A DNA stretch of 64,000 nucleotides from Bdellovibrionales bacterium (GCA_018266295.1 JAFEAQ010000008.1:124001-188000); one strand, 5' to 3'; numbered from the stretch's first letter, positions 1-8,826 are shown. Notes: generated by a model not told the origin, from the letters alone. Program-made: numbers and translations.

Positions 1-693
1 CTTTATTCTTATTGCACGGCGAACCCGACGGCGTTGGGTTGCGAAACGGCGGCGACAGATTGTTCCAACCCGCAAGTGGCGGCGAGCAATCAGATTTGTA
101 TTTGTAAAAACAATCCAAACGCGAGTGGCTGTATTGGCGCTCAAGCAAAAGTTTCTGATATGGGAACTGCTGGCAGTGCCGATGTTTCTAGTCTTGCGAG
201 CAACGCAGGGGCGGGCTCTGCGAGCTCCGATTCTCCATTCTCAACTCTGGGTTGGGATGGCAATGGCATGACACCGTCTAAAGACAAAGCCGGCGACATC
301 GGCGGTAAGATGGGTAAAGGTGCGAACCTCGGCGATGGCGGCGGCGGAGCTCCCGGTGCTGGCGGAGATGGCAAAGGCGGCGCGGCTGCTCAAGCGGCGC
401 AAGTCAATGCAGGTTTCCGTGGCGGCGGTGGCGGCGGCGGAGGCTGGGGCAATGGTGGTGGTTACGGTGGCTATGGTGATGATCGTCCTTATGATCCGAA
501 AGATCCGAAGGCAGCAGCTGCCGGTGGACCGGATTTAAAACAGTTCTTGCCAGGCGGAAAAATGGATCCAAAAACGGCGAATCGTGGTCTTGCCGGGATT
601 TCAGGCCCGGACGGCATCACCGGCCCACACTCGGATATTTGGAAGAAAATCCAAAATCGCTATCAGATTAAAACTTCTGAATTAATGCCTTAA
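1..693 (+). CDS. Gly-rich protein, 5' end outside window
   Basis: The reading frame is open from the first base of the window, so the N-terminus is missing and any start inside the window would be internal. The visible 230 residues begin with a Cys-containing stretch (motif CICKNN), pass through a low-complexity Gly/Ala/Asp region rich in GGG runs, and end in a more ordinary tail of about 60 residues rich in Pro, Gly and Lys. No domain is recognised. Composition suggests a secreted or surface protein, but the signal peptide cannot be checked. It is followed by 355 bases without a convincing gene. Confidence 0.6.
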   Translation, partial: LYSYCTANPTALGCETAATDCSNPQVAASNQICICKNNPNASGCIGAQAKVSDMGTAGSADVSSLASNAGAGSASSDSPFSTLGWDGNGMTPSKDKAGDIGGKMGKGANLGDGGGGAPGAGGDGKGGAAAQAAQVNAGFRGGGGGGGGWGNGGGYGGYGDDRPYDPKDPKAAAAGGPDLKQFLPGGKMDPKTANRGLAGISGPDGITGPHSDIWKKIQNRYQIKTSELMP

Positions 694-1048
694 ATAGGAA
701 CCGGAGCTGGGTTGTGGAATTTCGCGTATACGCCCAGTCGCGGACACAGCGACGGCCATCCGTCCGTGAGAGCGGGGCCAGACGACCATCGTGGTCGTCT
801 GGGAATGAAGACTTAAAGGCAAGTACTTGAATTGTAGCTCTGATTGCCAAGATCCTTCCCATCAAATGGTCTATTATACGACCGGGTCGTCTTATAGACG
901 ATTCGTTCTAAAGGGTCGTCCGATGGTACGAGAACCTGACGGCCCGCCCCCGATTATCAGGATGTAGGAAGAAGCGCGGAGCCAATACTGTCGAAGGCAT
1001 CCTAACGTCAGTCCGCAAGTTCTATCTCAACATCAAAGAAAACACTTT
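694..1048. other. Intergenic region with strong dyads, no gene seen
   Basis: This spacer lies between the convergent Gly-rich gene and lysC. It holds a perfect 11-bp hairpin with a TCG loop at 778-802, and a second near-palindrome around 879-891 (ACGACC then GGTCGT with one base between). Neither is followed by a T-run, so they are not classical terminators. An open frame of 65 codons on the minus strand (668-865) has no ribosome site or family resemblance. None of the conserved motifs of RNase P RNA, tmRNA or SRP RNA was seen. Confidence 0.4.
778..802. repeat. Perfect 11-bp palindrome
   Basis: The arm CCAGACGACCA is followed by a TCG loop and its exact reverse complement. There is no T-run after it, so it could be a protein-binding site, an RNA hairpin at the end of the Gly-rich gene's transcript, or a rho-dependent stop. 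Confidence 0.6.
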
Positions 1049-2251
1049 TTAAATAAGAGTATGCAACGCTTGAAGCGTCGTCTTGCGGGTCGCTGAATCC
1101 ACGAGCACGGTCACGCTCATTGCGTGAATCATCATCTTGTGTGCCTGAACCTTGGCGCCATCCAACGTCTTCATTACTTGCTGAGGAATTTCCGGTGCGG
1201 TCGAGCCCGTGCAAGTCAAAGTCACTGTGGAAAAATCCGTGGGATTCAAAGTAAAATCCTGGTGTTGATGAAGAGCGCCCTTGATGGCTGACATGATTTC
1301 TTGCGGACCAGTCATCAGAAGAACCGTCTTGCCATCTTTTCTTTCAAGATCCAACAACTGCGGGAATGCGATCTGTTTGACTTCGAAGTATTTTTTCAAA
1401 GAATCCAAAGCATGATTTGAAGAATGATGAGAGGTGATTTGTAAAACCGTTTCATGGGAATTCAATGAAAGAGCTTTGCAGGATTCAAACATATTCAGTC
1501 CTTCCTCAACCAGAGTGCCGTCAGAAGTTTTTGTGGCCGCAGGGCCGATATAGAGACTCACTTTGCGGATCTTCGCCAGTTCCACAGATCTGTAATGCAA
1601 AACCTTAGCGCCCCAGAAAGTCATCTCCATCAGTTGATCGTAATTTAATTGCTGAAGTGGGCGGGCTTCTTTCACCACATTGGGATCTGCCGTGAAAACC
1701 GCCGGCACGTCTTTCAAAATTTCGCAGCGAGTGGCCGAGAATGCCGCTGACATCGCAACGGCTGAAGTATCAGAGCCACCGCGACCGAGAGTGGTGATTT
1801 CTTTTGTGACCGGCGAAACTCCTTGGAACCCGGCAAGGATCACGACTTTGCCTTGATCCAAGGCCTCTTGAACACGGAAGGCTTTGACATCCACGATGAA
1901 CGCATTCACGTGGGAATCATTCGTCAGAATCCCGGCTTGGCTGCCAGTGAAACTGATGGCCTTACAGCCGAGATCATTCAAAGCCATACTCATCAACGCC
2001 ATACTGATACGTTCGCCGACGGTGAGGAGCATATCCATTTCGCGCTGGTGGGGATTCGTAGAAACCTGGCTTGCAAGATCAATCAAAGAATTGGTTGTTT
2101 TACCCATTGCACTGACGACAACAACCAAACGAGTACCAGACTTTGCTTGCTCGGCAATTCGTTGAGCGACCGCTTTAATTTTGACAGGATCGGCAAGAGT
2201 CGCGCCACCATATTTTTGGACGATGATTTTTGGTGGTTGAGAGGTCGCCAT
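1049..2251 (-). CDS. lysC: Aspartate kinase
   Basis: Phosphorylates aspartate, the first step toward lysine, diaminopimelate, threonine and methionine. The 400 residues are a normal single-polypeptide length. The N-terminal kinase signature is seen as QKYGGATLAD (residues 12-21), followed by the GRGGSDTSAV nucleotide and substrate segment near residue 155. The C-terminal 130 residues fit the two ACT regulatory domains of the family. The start is ATG, 9 bases after the stop of the transglycosylase gene, so the two are probably co-transcribed. Feedback control by lysine or threonine is expected for the family but cannot be read from the sequence. Confidence 0.95.
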   Translation of the reverse strand: MATSQPPKIIVQKYGGATLADPVKIKAVAQRIAEQAKSGTRLVVVVSAMGKTTNSLIDLASQVSTNPHQREMDMLLTVGERISMALMSMALNDLGCKAISFTGSQAGILTNDSHVNAFIVDVKAFRVQEALDQGKVVILAGFQGVSPVTKEITTLGRGGSDTSAVAMSAAFSATRCEILKDVPAVFTADPNVVKEARPLQQLNYDQLMEMTFWGAKVLHYRSVELAKIRKVSLYIGPAATKTSDGTLVEEGLNMFESCKALSLNSHETVLQITSHHSSNHALDSLKKYFEVKQIAFPQLLDLERKDGKTVLLMTGPQEIMSAIKGALHQHQDFTLNPTDFSTVTLTCTGSTAPEIPQQVMKTLDGAKVQAHKMMIHAMSVTVLVDSATRKTTLQALHTLI

Positions 2252-2260
2252 GCGTAGGGT

Positions 2261-3235
2261 TTACTCCGCGTTTTTGCCAGTGGCCTGTTGGCTGGTGAAA
2301 CTTGACACCATACGGCCGGCACCTTTTGGTACGCGGATATAATGTCTTTCGATCTGACGAGGAATGTAACCCAAAAGGATCTCAGCGTTCAAATCTTTTA
2401 ATGATTTTCGCGTAACCCCAAGATGATCGGCAACTCCATCTAGATCAGTTCCTCCAGGAACCGAGACAACTTCGTAATCTAACGGGTCCAACTTCTCGAC
2501 GTCGCGGAAGCCATATAGGTTTGGCGCTTTCGCGATCAGCATCGCGGCAAGAATTTTTGGAACATACTCCTGGGTCTCTTCGGGCAGAGCGCCTTTTTGC
2601 ACCAGGGTCCAATAATCTTTGGTTTGATATTTCTTAATCTGACGGCGAAGACCCGCTTCACCCATGTTGTAGCTCGCAGCTACGAGGTACCAAGAGCCGA
2701 ATTCTTCACGCAGATCTTTCAAGTAACGAATGGCAGCGAGAGTGCTTTTCTTCAAATCGCGGCGCTCATCAAGCCACCAGTTATTTTGCAAACCATAGCG
2801 ATTGCCGGTGGGAGCAATAAACTGCCACGGGCCGACCGCGTCCGCGTGACTGACGGCCGCTGATGAGAAACCACTTTCAATCATCACCATGAAGGCAAGA
2901 TCTGTCGGCAAGTTCGCACGCTGTAGTTCAGCTTGAATAAAAGGCATATACTTCGAAGAACGGGCCAGCCACTCGCGAAACCATTTTTGTCCGCGGGACT
3001 GATAGTAATGGACCCACTTGCTGACCTTTTTGTTGTAGGTCACGGGCAAGTCAAAGATCAAAGTGTTGTTATTAGCCGCATGGGTATTTTTTTGCGTCAA
3101 AGTTTGCAGCTTCTCTTTCAGGCTCGGAGTTTTAATGCTGGACGTATTCAGCACGGGCTTTTCATCCACAGTTTTTTGAACTGCGGAAGCTGCCAGGGGA
3201 ATACATGTGATTAAAGCCGCCAGAAAGCGTTTCAT
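2261..3235 (-). CDS. MltD-like lytic transglycosylase
   Basis: Predicted secreted murein lytic transglycosylase that cleaves the MurNAc-GlcNAc bond to leave 1,6-anhydro ends. A Sec signal peptide covers residues 1-18 (MKRFLAALITCIPLAASA). The SLT fold follows with catalytic Glu120 in MIESGFSS, then AVGPWQFIAPTG and AASYNMGEAG, all typical of family 1D. The last 70 residues resemble one LysM-type glycan-binding module. MltD of enteric bacteria usually has two or three LysM units, so this is a short version. It lies upstream of lysC with a 9-base gap and diverges from the flagellar operon. Confidence 0.88.
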   Translation of the reverse strand: MKRFLAALITCIPLAASAVQKTVDEKPVLNTSSIKTPSLKEKLQTLTQKNTHAANNNTLIFDLPVTYNKKVSKWVHYYQSRGQKWFREWLARSSKYMPFIQAELQRANLPTDLAFMVMIESGFSSAAVSHADAVGPWQFIAPTGNRYGLQNNWWLDERRDLKKSTLAAIRYLKDLREEFGSWYLVAASYNMGEAGLRRQIKKYQTKDYWTLVQKGALPEETQEYVPKILAAMLIAKAPNLYGFRDVEKLDPLDYEVVSVPGGTDLDGVADHLGVTRKSLKDLNAEILLGYIPRQIERHYIRVPKGAGRMVSSFTSQQATGKNAE

Positions 3236-3446
3236 AAGTTTTATTATGAGTTTACTTACGAACCAGCGTCGAGCCCTAGAGTGAAAACTAGGCTTCGCTG
3301 ATTTTGACGGTTTCTATAACAGCGACAATATTCTGTCACCTCGACAGAGGTCGGGGAAAAGATTTCCCTCGGCTCAGATCCAAATAACTTGAGTCCAAAT
3401 TCAGAATTGCAAAATGAAACTAGACGTTCGCTTGGTGTGGTCTGAG

Positions 3447-3462
3447 TGGCACACCGCTTGCT
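3447..3462 (+). promoter_or_regulatory. Sigma54-type promoter of flgF operon
   Basis: TGGCACACCGCTTGCT matches the -24/-12 consensus (TGGCAC, R, four bases, TTGCW) at every defined position. It would start transcription near 3473, about 15 bases before the flgF ATG and just ahead of its ribosome site. This fits the common use of RpoN for rod, ring and hook genes. No enhancer-binding site was identified. Confidence 0.75.
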
Positions 3463-3487
3463 CACTTGAATGCTTGGAGGGGTTTAA

Positions 3488-4309
3488 ATGAGTACAAAAG
3501 GTGTCTATACAGCGCTCAGCGGAGCTCTCGCACAAAGTTTGAAACTCGATACGATTGCCAATAACTTGGCAAACGTGAACACTCCAGCCTTTAAACGTGA
3601 CCAGCAATTATTTAATGAATACCTCACGGCCAACGAAAAGCCACCTGAAGTCATTCAGGTTCCGCGCGTGCCGGCCTCCATCGAAAGTTTTTATGACATG
3701 CAAGGTGGCGATAAGAGCTACGTTGATTCCAAAGGCACCTTCACAGATTTCTCGCAAGGCGGCTTGAAGCCGACCGGCAATACTTTAGACGTGGCGATTG
3801 ACGGTAAAGGCTTCTTTGAAGTGGCAACTCCAAACGGTGTTAAACTTACTCGCGCCGGAAATTTCACAATGGATGGTAACGGCCAGCTTGTTACGAAAGA
3901 CGGCTTTCCGGTTCTAAGAAATGGCGAACCAGGAGCAGATCCCGCGTCGCGCACAATCCGCTTTGATGCGGGAGCTGGCGCCGTCACTATCAATGATAGC
4001 GGCGATATTTTCCAAGGCACTGAAAACGTGGGCCGCTTGTCACTGGTTGAAGTGAAAAATCCAGAGTCGTTGCAGAAAACCGGAAACTCTCTCTATGGTT
4101 TTAAGCCGAATATGGCTCCAGAAATGACAAACGTGGCGGCGCCAAGTTTGAAGCAGGGATTTGTAGAAACCAGTAATGTGAATATCGTTCAAGAAATGAC
4201 GGACATGATTCAAACGAACCGCGTTTTTGAGAGCACTCAAAAAGCGATCGGTGCGTATGACAGCATGTCTGAAAAATTAGTAAATGTCGTCGGCAAGACT
4301 TCGCTCTAA
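3488..4309 (+). CDS. flgF: Flagellar proximal rod protein FlgF
   Basis: Forms part of the proximal rod of the flagellar basal body. The 273-residue protein has the N-terminal rod/hook family motif (KLDTIANNLANVNTPAFK, residues 18-35) and the matching C-terminal helix (VQEMTDMIQTNRVFES). There is no signal peptide, as expected for an axial protein exported by the flagellar type III apparatus. The start ATG is set by a GGAGGGG ribosome site. It is the first gene of the operon, directly behind the sigma54-type promoter, and 16 bases ahead of flgG. FlgF and FlgG are paralogues; order and shorter similarity to the FlgG motif set decide the name. Confidence 0.9.
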   Translation: MSTKGVYTALSGALAQSLKLDTIANNLANVNTPAFKRDQQLFNEYLTANEKPPEVIQVPRVPASIESFYDMQGGDKSYVDSKGTFTDFSQGGLKPTGNTLDVAIDGKGFFEVATPNGVKLTRAGNFTMDGNGQLVTKDGFPVLRNGEPGADPASRTIRFDAGAGAVTINDSGDIFQGTENVGRLSLVEVKNPESLQKTGNSLYGFKPNMAPEMTNVAAPSLKQGFVETSNVNIVQEMTDMIQTNRVFESTQKAIGAYDSMSEKLVNVVGKTSL

Positions 4310-4325
4310 AGGATTGAGGTAGGAA

Positions 4326-5111
4326 ATGTTGAAAAGTCTTAATACCGCAGCAACAGGCATGGCAGCACAACAGACCAATATGGATGTGATCGCCAATAAT
4401 ATCGCCAACGTCTCAACCGCAGGGTTCAAAAAATCTCGTGCTGAGTTTGAAGACCTTGTCTATCAAACTCAAAAAGAGCCTGGAACTGCGACGGGAATGA
4501 ACTCTTATTCTCCAAATGGTGTGCAAACCGGTTTGGGTGTGCGTACAGCCGCTGTTCAAAAAGACTTCGCGATGGGAAATGCTCTGGTAACGAAGAATCC
4601 TCTTGATATTCAAATCGAGGGTTCGGGCTTTTTCCAAGTTCTAACTCCAGATGGTCAAGTTGGCTTTACTCGTGACGGCGCTTTCAAAAAAGATCCTAAC
4701 GGGAAGATCGTTGATAAAAACGGCAATGCACTTCAACCGGAAATCACCATCCCGCCAAATGTAGCGGGCCTCGAAGTGTCTCCGAGTGGTGAAGTGCGCG
4801 TGATTCAGGGTTTGAACGATGCGCCTCAGGTCATCGGTCAAATTGATGTTGTGAACTTCATTAACCCAGCGGGCCTCAAAGCGATGGGTAAGAACGTATT
4901 TACACAAACACCTTCCAGTGGTCAGCCGCAAACGACTCGCCCTGGTTTGAATGGTACAGGCTATCTTTCACAAGGACAGCTTGAATCCAGCAACGTAAAC
5001 ATCGTGGACGAGATGGTGAATATGATCACGGCTCAGCGTGCTTATGAAACGAATAGCAAAGTGATCCAGGCGTCGGATCAGATGCTTCAATCCATCAATA
5101 ACATGAGGTAA
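4326..5111 (+). CDS. flgG: Flagellar distal rod protein FlgG
   Basis: Distal rod subunit that passes through the L and P rings. The 261 residues match the usual FlgG length. The N-terminus carries TAATGMAAQQTNMDVIANN and the C-terminus ends with EMVNMITAQRAYETNSKVIQ, the standard axial-protein signatures, with GSGFFQV in the middle. The TAA stop overlaps the flgA ATG by one base, so translation is probably coupled. Confidence 0.96.
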   Translation: MLKSLNTAATGMAAQQTNMDVIANNIANVSTAGFKKSRAEFEDLVYQTQKEPGTATGMNSYSPNGVQTGLGVRTAAVQKDFAMGNALVTKNPLDIQIEGSGFFQVLTPDGQVGFTRDGAFKKDPNGKIVDKNGNALQPEITIPPNVAGLEVSPSGEVRVIQGLNDAPQVIGQIDVVNFINPAGLKAMGKNVFTQTPSSGQPQTTRPGLNGTGYLSQGQLESSNVNIVDEMVNMITAQRAYETNSKVIQASDQMLQSINNMR

Positions 5112-6052
5112 TGGGGATGAACTTCGTGAGAGCTCTTTTGGTTGGAGTCACAATGATGGCAAGCCTGGCATGGGCTCGTCCTGAAGTGATTTTTCCCAAT
5201 GAAGCTGAAGTTTCAAATACGACGGTGATTTCGGTTTTTCAAGTTGCCGAGTTAAAAGAACTCAGCGGCGTTGCATTTAATGAAATCGCTAAAATGCCTC
5301 TGGTTGATAAAATTGAAACGCAAGACACCCTGACCTTGTCCGGTGAAGATGTTTCCAAAAAACTTCGCGCGCTTGTTAGAAACAGCGAAGTGCTTAAGAA
5401 ACTGAACCCCGCATTTAAAATTCCTTCTGAGATCCGAATTAAGATCCGCCAGGATGGCTTCTCGAAAATCGATCTTGAAAGATCGTTGCGTAATGTTTTG
5501 GCGGCTCGCTGCGGAGAGTGTACTTTTCAAATCCGTTTCAACAACTTGCCGAAAGTGGCTAGCAGAGGTTGGAACATCGATTGGGATCAAGAAATCAAAT
5601 ACGGCTCCTTCATGATTCCGGTGCTTGAAGAAGGTCAGTTTGCCAATAAATGGATTACAGGAACTGCCCGCGTACAAAAACAAGTTCCGGTGGCAAGAAA
5701 GCTCATTCGCTTTGGCGAGCGTCTGCAGGTGGAAGATCTTGAGATGCTAGAGGCAGATATCACATTTGTGAAAGAAGAAACGCCATCGATGGATCAGATC
5801 GTCGGCTTGATTGCAAACCGCAGTTTGACTCCGCGTTCGCCAATCGTTTTGTCGGATCTTAAGCGCGAGCCGGCGGCTCGTCGCGGCCAAGTGGTTAAAG
5901 CTTTGGTTGGTGATCAGAACTTTGAAGTTTCTATGAATGCTTCTGCCGAAGAAAACGGTTTTATTGGCGATGTGATTAAGATCAAAAACACTGAAACGCA
6001 GAAAGTAATGTCGGCAACCGTGATTGAAAAGGGCGTGGTGAAAGTACAATGA
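5111..6052 (+). CDS. flgA: P-ring assembly chaperone FlgA
   Basis: Periplasmic chaperone needed for assembly of FlgI into the P ring. Residues 1-22 form a signal peptide ending in SLAWA. The C-terminal 130 residues form an SAF-type domain (VARKLIRFGERLQVEDLE, then ANRSLTPRSPIVLSDLK) and end with the characteristic NGFIGDVIKIKN. At 313 residues it is longer than enteric FlgA (about 220), with extra sequence at the N-terminal side. A second in-frame ATG lies two codons downstream and could also be used. The gene ends in an ATGA overlap with flgH. Confidence 0.9.
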   Translation: MGMNFVRALLVGVTMMASLAWARPEVIFPNEAEVSNTTVISVFQVAELKELSGVAFNEIAKMPLVDKIETQDTLTLSGEDVSKKLRALVRNSEVLKKLNPAFKIPSEIRIKIRQDGFSKIDLERSLRNVLAARCGECTFQIRFNNLPKVASRGWNIDWDQEIKYGSFMIPVLEEGQFANKWITGTARVQKQVPVARKLIRFGERLQVEDLEMLEADITFVKEETPSMDQIVGLIANRSLTPRSPIVLSDLKREPAARRGQVVKALVGDQNFEVSMNASAEENGFIGDVIKIKNTETQKVMSATVIEKGVVKVQ

Positions 6053-6795
6053 GTCGTTGGTTTTTAAGCTTCATGATGATGACAGCCGTGTTGATGCTTT
6101 CCGGCTGCGCGACAATGAATGAATTCTGGACGCGTGTTTCCGGCAAGCAAGAAGAAGCTGTGGTGACTCCAGATGCTGATGGTGGGTCTGTTCGCTATTC
6201 TGAGAACCCTCAGATGAGTGTGCCATCAAATCGTCAATATAAGCGCATGACTCGCTCTCGTATGGAAGAAGAGGCAGACTTGGGGGCCCAGGCAGGTTCT
6301 ATGTGGGTGATGGAAGGCCAAGGAGCCTATCTGTTTGCTCAGAATAAATCTCGCCGCGAAGGTGATGTGCTCAATGTTAAACTCGATGGTCCATCACTCA
6401 AGCAAGTTGAAACAAAAGTCAATGTGATCAAAAAGCTCTTAAAGCAACTTGAAGAGCAAGAGCTTGCTAATCAAGGTGGCGGCCTCGCGGCAGCAAGCGA
6501 AGGCGATGCGAATCGTGCTCCAGCGGCGGCAAAGCCCGACGAGAAAAAGGATGATGCTAAAGAAGAATTGGCAAACATCCAGCAGATCGGCACAAAAATC
6601 GTCGAGAAGCTCGCAGATGGAAACTATCGCGTGCGTGGTGCTCAGCCATTCATGATCGGCAAACGTGAATACAAAGTCATCGCGGCGGGCCTTGTTCGTC
6701 CAGAGGATTTCAATGACGAAGGCGTCAGCTCTACAAAGCTGATTGATCCTCAATTTGACGTTGTTAGCATCAGAAGGAAGCCAACCAATGAATAA
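6049..6795 (+). CDS. flgH: Flagellar L-ring lipoprotein FlgH
   Basis: Builds the L ring, the bushing in the outer membrane around the distal rod. The N-terminus is a lipoprotein signal with the lipobox LSGC at residues 18-21. The motif SMWVMEGQGAYLFAQNKSRREGD is the FlgH core (residues near 89-111). A charged Ala/Lys/Asp-rich insertion sits between residues 140 and 190. The last 50 residues return to the family pattern (NYRVRGAQPFMIGKREY). It overlaps flgA by 4 bases and flgI by 8. Confidence 0.92.
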   Translation: MSRWFLSFMMMTAVLMLSGCATMNEFWTRVSGKQEEAVVTPDADGGSVRYSENPQMSVPSNRQYKRMTRSRMEEEADLGAQAGSMWVMEGQGAYLFAQNKSRREGDVLNVKLDGPSLKQVETKVNVIKKLLKQLEEQELANQGGGLAAASEGDANRAPAAAKPDEKKDDAKEELANIQQIGTKIVEKLADGNYRVRGAQPFMIGKREYKVIAAGLVRPEDFNDEGVSSTKLIDPQFDVVSIRRKPTNE

Positions 6796-7780
6796 GACTC
6801 TTCTAGCTCTTCTTGTGACACTCATCGGTTATACGGCGTCGGCGGCACGTCTGAAAGACATCGCCAGCATTCGCGGTGTGCGTGAAAATCAGTTGATTGG
6901 TTACGGTATCGTTGTCGGTCTTAAAGGCACGGGCGACGGTAAGAGTGAATTTACTTCGAAATCGATGCTACGTATGCTCGATAAGCTCGGCATGAAGCTT
7001 GATTCTCCGGATTTCCAAGGTAAGAACGTGGCGGCTGTGATCGTGACAGCGACGCTGCCTCCATTCGGTAAGGCCGGAAATCCAATGGATATCACTGTGA
7101 GTGCGATCGGCGAATCACAGAGCTTGCAAGGTGGTACGCTCTTGCAAACTCCGTTGCGTGCAGCAAATGATCAGGTCTTCGCAGTCGCTCAAGGGAGCAT
7201 TATTTTGGGTGGCGACGGTAAAGACGTTCACACGACGTCAGGCAGAATTCCGAATGGTGCGATCATTGAACGTGATGTGACAGGCGACTTTGCCTCTCGC
7301 AAAATGTTCAGAATGACTTTGCACAATCCTGATTTTACGACGGCCGCTCGTACAATTCTGACAATCAATAAAGAGCTTGGCGGCGTGTACGCAACTGCGA
7401 AAGATGCCGGCACAGTAGACATCATTACTCCTGCTGCGTATGAAAATCGCGGCGTAGAATTGCTTGCAACGATTGAAGCAATTGAAATTAATCCTGACAG
7501 TGTTGCTAAAGTTGTTATCAATGAAAAGACCGGCACGATTGTTATCGGTGATAAAGTGAAGATTTCCAAAGTGGCCATTTCGCATGGAAGTCTCGCATTG
7601 AAAGTTGGCGATGGTAAGAAACCATCGGATGACAAAGTGGCGGTTTTAGACACGGGTGTGAGTGTTGGAGATTTAGTCCAGGCTTTGAATAAGCTCGGCG
7701 TCTCTCCAAAGGACCTGATTACAATACTTCAGTCCATCAAGGCAGCTGGAGCTTTGCACGGGGAACTCGACGTTTTATGA
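6788..7780 (+). CDS. flgI: Flagellar P-ring protein FlgI
   Basis: Subunit of the P ring in the peptidoglycan layer. The 330-residue form starting at 6788 is chosen because it gives a clean signal peptide (MNKTLLALLVTLIGYTASAA) and an AGAAGGAAG ribosome site. An upstream start at 6743 would place 15 extra residues before the signal. The mature protein begins with RLKDIASIRGVRENQL and contains GYGIVVGLKGTGDG, both diagnostic. The gene ends in the last 4 bases that overlap a small ORF of uncertain status. Confidence 0.96.
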   Translation: MNKTLLALLVTLIGYTASAARLKDIASIRGVRENQLIGYGIVVGLKGTGDGKSEFTSKSMLRMLDKLGMKLDSPDFQGKNVAAVIVTATLPPFGKAGNPMDITVSAIGESQSLQGGTLLQTPLRAANDQVFAVAQGSIILGGDGKDVHTTSGRIPNGAIIERDVTGDFASRKMFRMTLHNPDFTTAARTILTINKELGGVYATAKDAGTVDIITPAAYENRGVELLATIEAIEINPDSVAKVVINEKTGTIVIGDKVKISKVAISHGSLALKVGDGKKPSDDKVAVLDTGVSVGDLVQALNKLGVSPKDLITILQSIKAAGALHGELDVL

Positions 7781-8064
7781 AAAATATGTTTCGAAATGAA
7801 ACAGAGAATATTAAAATGAAGTTATTAGTTTCAGAGACATGGATGTTTTTGAAACGCGGGGAGGGTGAGGAAGAGATCGCGAACCATGGATGGTCAAGAG
7901 TCGAAAGTTTCTCGCAGGAAACGGTAGCAATAGGTCAGCGAACGTCAAGGAATGACGAACACGAGCCGAAGCTTAGGTCCTTCGCAAGAAGGGCTACTCA
8001 GAGTCAAGTGCAGGATGCACGAGATTCTCGAACTCTAACTCCCCTTTTTTTTCTCTTCACGTGA
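7777..8064 (+). CDS. Possible small coupled ORF between flgI and flgJ
   Basis: A 95-codon frame starts at an ATGA overlap with the flgI stop, which would allow translational coupling. The predicted product is basic in its second half, has no signal peptide and resembles no family known to me. Its Arg codons (AGA, AGG, CGA) are less like those of the neighbouring flagellar genes, so it may be a non-coding spacer or a decayed gene. The 299-base gap it fills is unusually long inside this otherwise tight operon. Confidence 0.25.
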   Translation: MKNMFRNETENIKMKLLVSETWMFLKRGEGEEEIANHGWSRVESFSQETVAIGQRTSRNDEHEPKLRSFARRATQSQVQDARDSRTLTPLFFLFT

Positions 8065-8079
8065 AGCAGGGCACGCACT

Positions 8080-8772
8080 ATGAAAATCCCTAGCAATAAT
8101 TTATCAGCGCCACCACAAACGAAAACTCCGGAAGAAAAACTCCGCGAAGTTTCTGAAATGTACGAGAAGCATTTTCTTGGTGAAATGACCAAGGCGATGC
8201 GCTCGACGATTCACGAAGGTGGCTTTATTCAGAGTAACCAGGCGGAAAAGATTTTCCGTGAGCAACTCGATCAAGAGTACGTCGACAAGTGGGGTCAGCA
8301 AGGCGGGATTGGTCTTGCGGATTTGATCTACAAACAGATGGTTGAAAGATACGGCGTGCAGATGGGGATCAAGAACCCTGTGCAAAAACCTCAAGGTCCA
8401 TTGCCACTGACGCAAAAAGATGAATTTACAGCAAAGCCATTTCATCAAAACAAGAAATCGGAAAATCTTTCTTTCCGTTTCGATAAAAGCCCGCAAGCGA
8501 TGGCTGAAAATAAGAAGCCTATGGAAGTCTCGAACCCATGGCAGGGAGTTCTTCTGGATAAGAAGACTTTATTAACCGGCGAGAACCTCTTAGAGGTCGA
8601 ACATGACAATGGTCTAAAGAGTCAGCTGGTTTTTAAAGGAAGTGTGAATTCCTTAAAACCCGGCCAGAAAATCCAAGCTGGCGAGACTGTTGGACTTTTA
8701 AGCCCTGAAGCAAAAACTTTCTTTTGGCATACCCAGACTGGACCTCAAGACCAGGCGGCTGTCTCAGAATGA
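8080..8772 (+). CDS. flgJ: FlgJ-type rod-binding protein with degenerate M23 tail
   Basis: The N-terminal 90 residues match the rod-capping domain of FlgJ (KHFLGEMTKAMRSTI, then AEKIFREQLDQEY and GGIGLADLIYKQM). Enteric FlgJ continues into a glucosaminidase domain; this protein does not. Instead residues 150-225 look like a worn LytM/M23 beta-barrel (LEVEHDNGLKSQLVF, SLKPGQKIQAGETVGLL) in which the expected HLH metal motif is replaced by FFWHTQ. It is therefore probably a rod scaffold without muralytic activity. The order flgJ then flgM fits the operon. Confidence 0.82.
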   Translation: MKIPSNNLSAPPQTKTPEEKLREVSEMYEKHFLGEMTKAMRSTIHEGGFIQSNQAEKIFREQLDQEYVDKWGQQGGIGLADLIYKQMVERYGVQMGIKNPVQKPQGPLPLTQKDEFTAKPFHQNKKSENLSFRFDKSPQAMAENKKPMEVSNPWQGVLLDKKTLLTGENLLEVEHDNGLKSQLVFKGSVNSLKPGQKIQAGETVGLLSPEAKTFFWHTQTGPQDQAAVSE

Positions 8773-8826
8773 GTTAGTAGATAGTGTCTCATTGTGGTAC
8801 TATCAAAGAATGAGTAGGAGACTCTT

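Noticed and set aside
668-865. Minus-strand 65-codon frame over the 778-802 palindrome
   Set aside because: No ribosome site, no signal or domain, and the frame runs through a perfect palindrome and into the 3' end of the Gly-rich gene.
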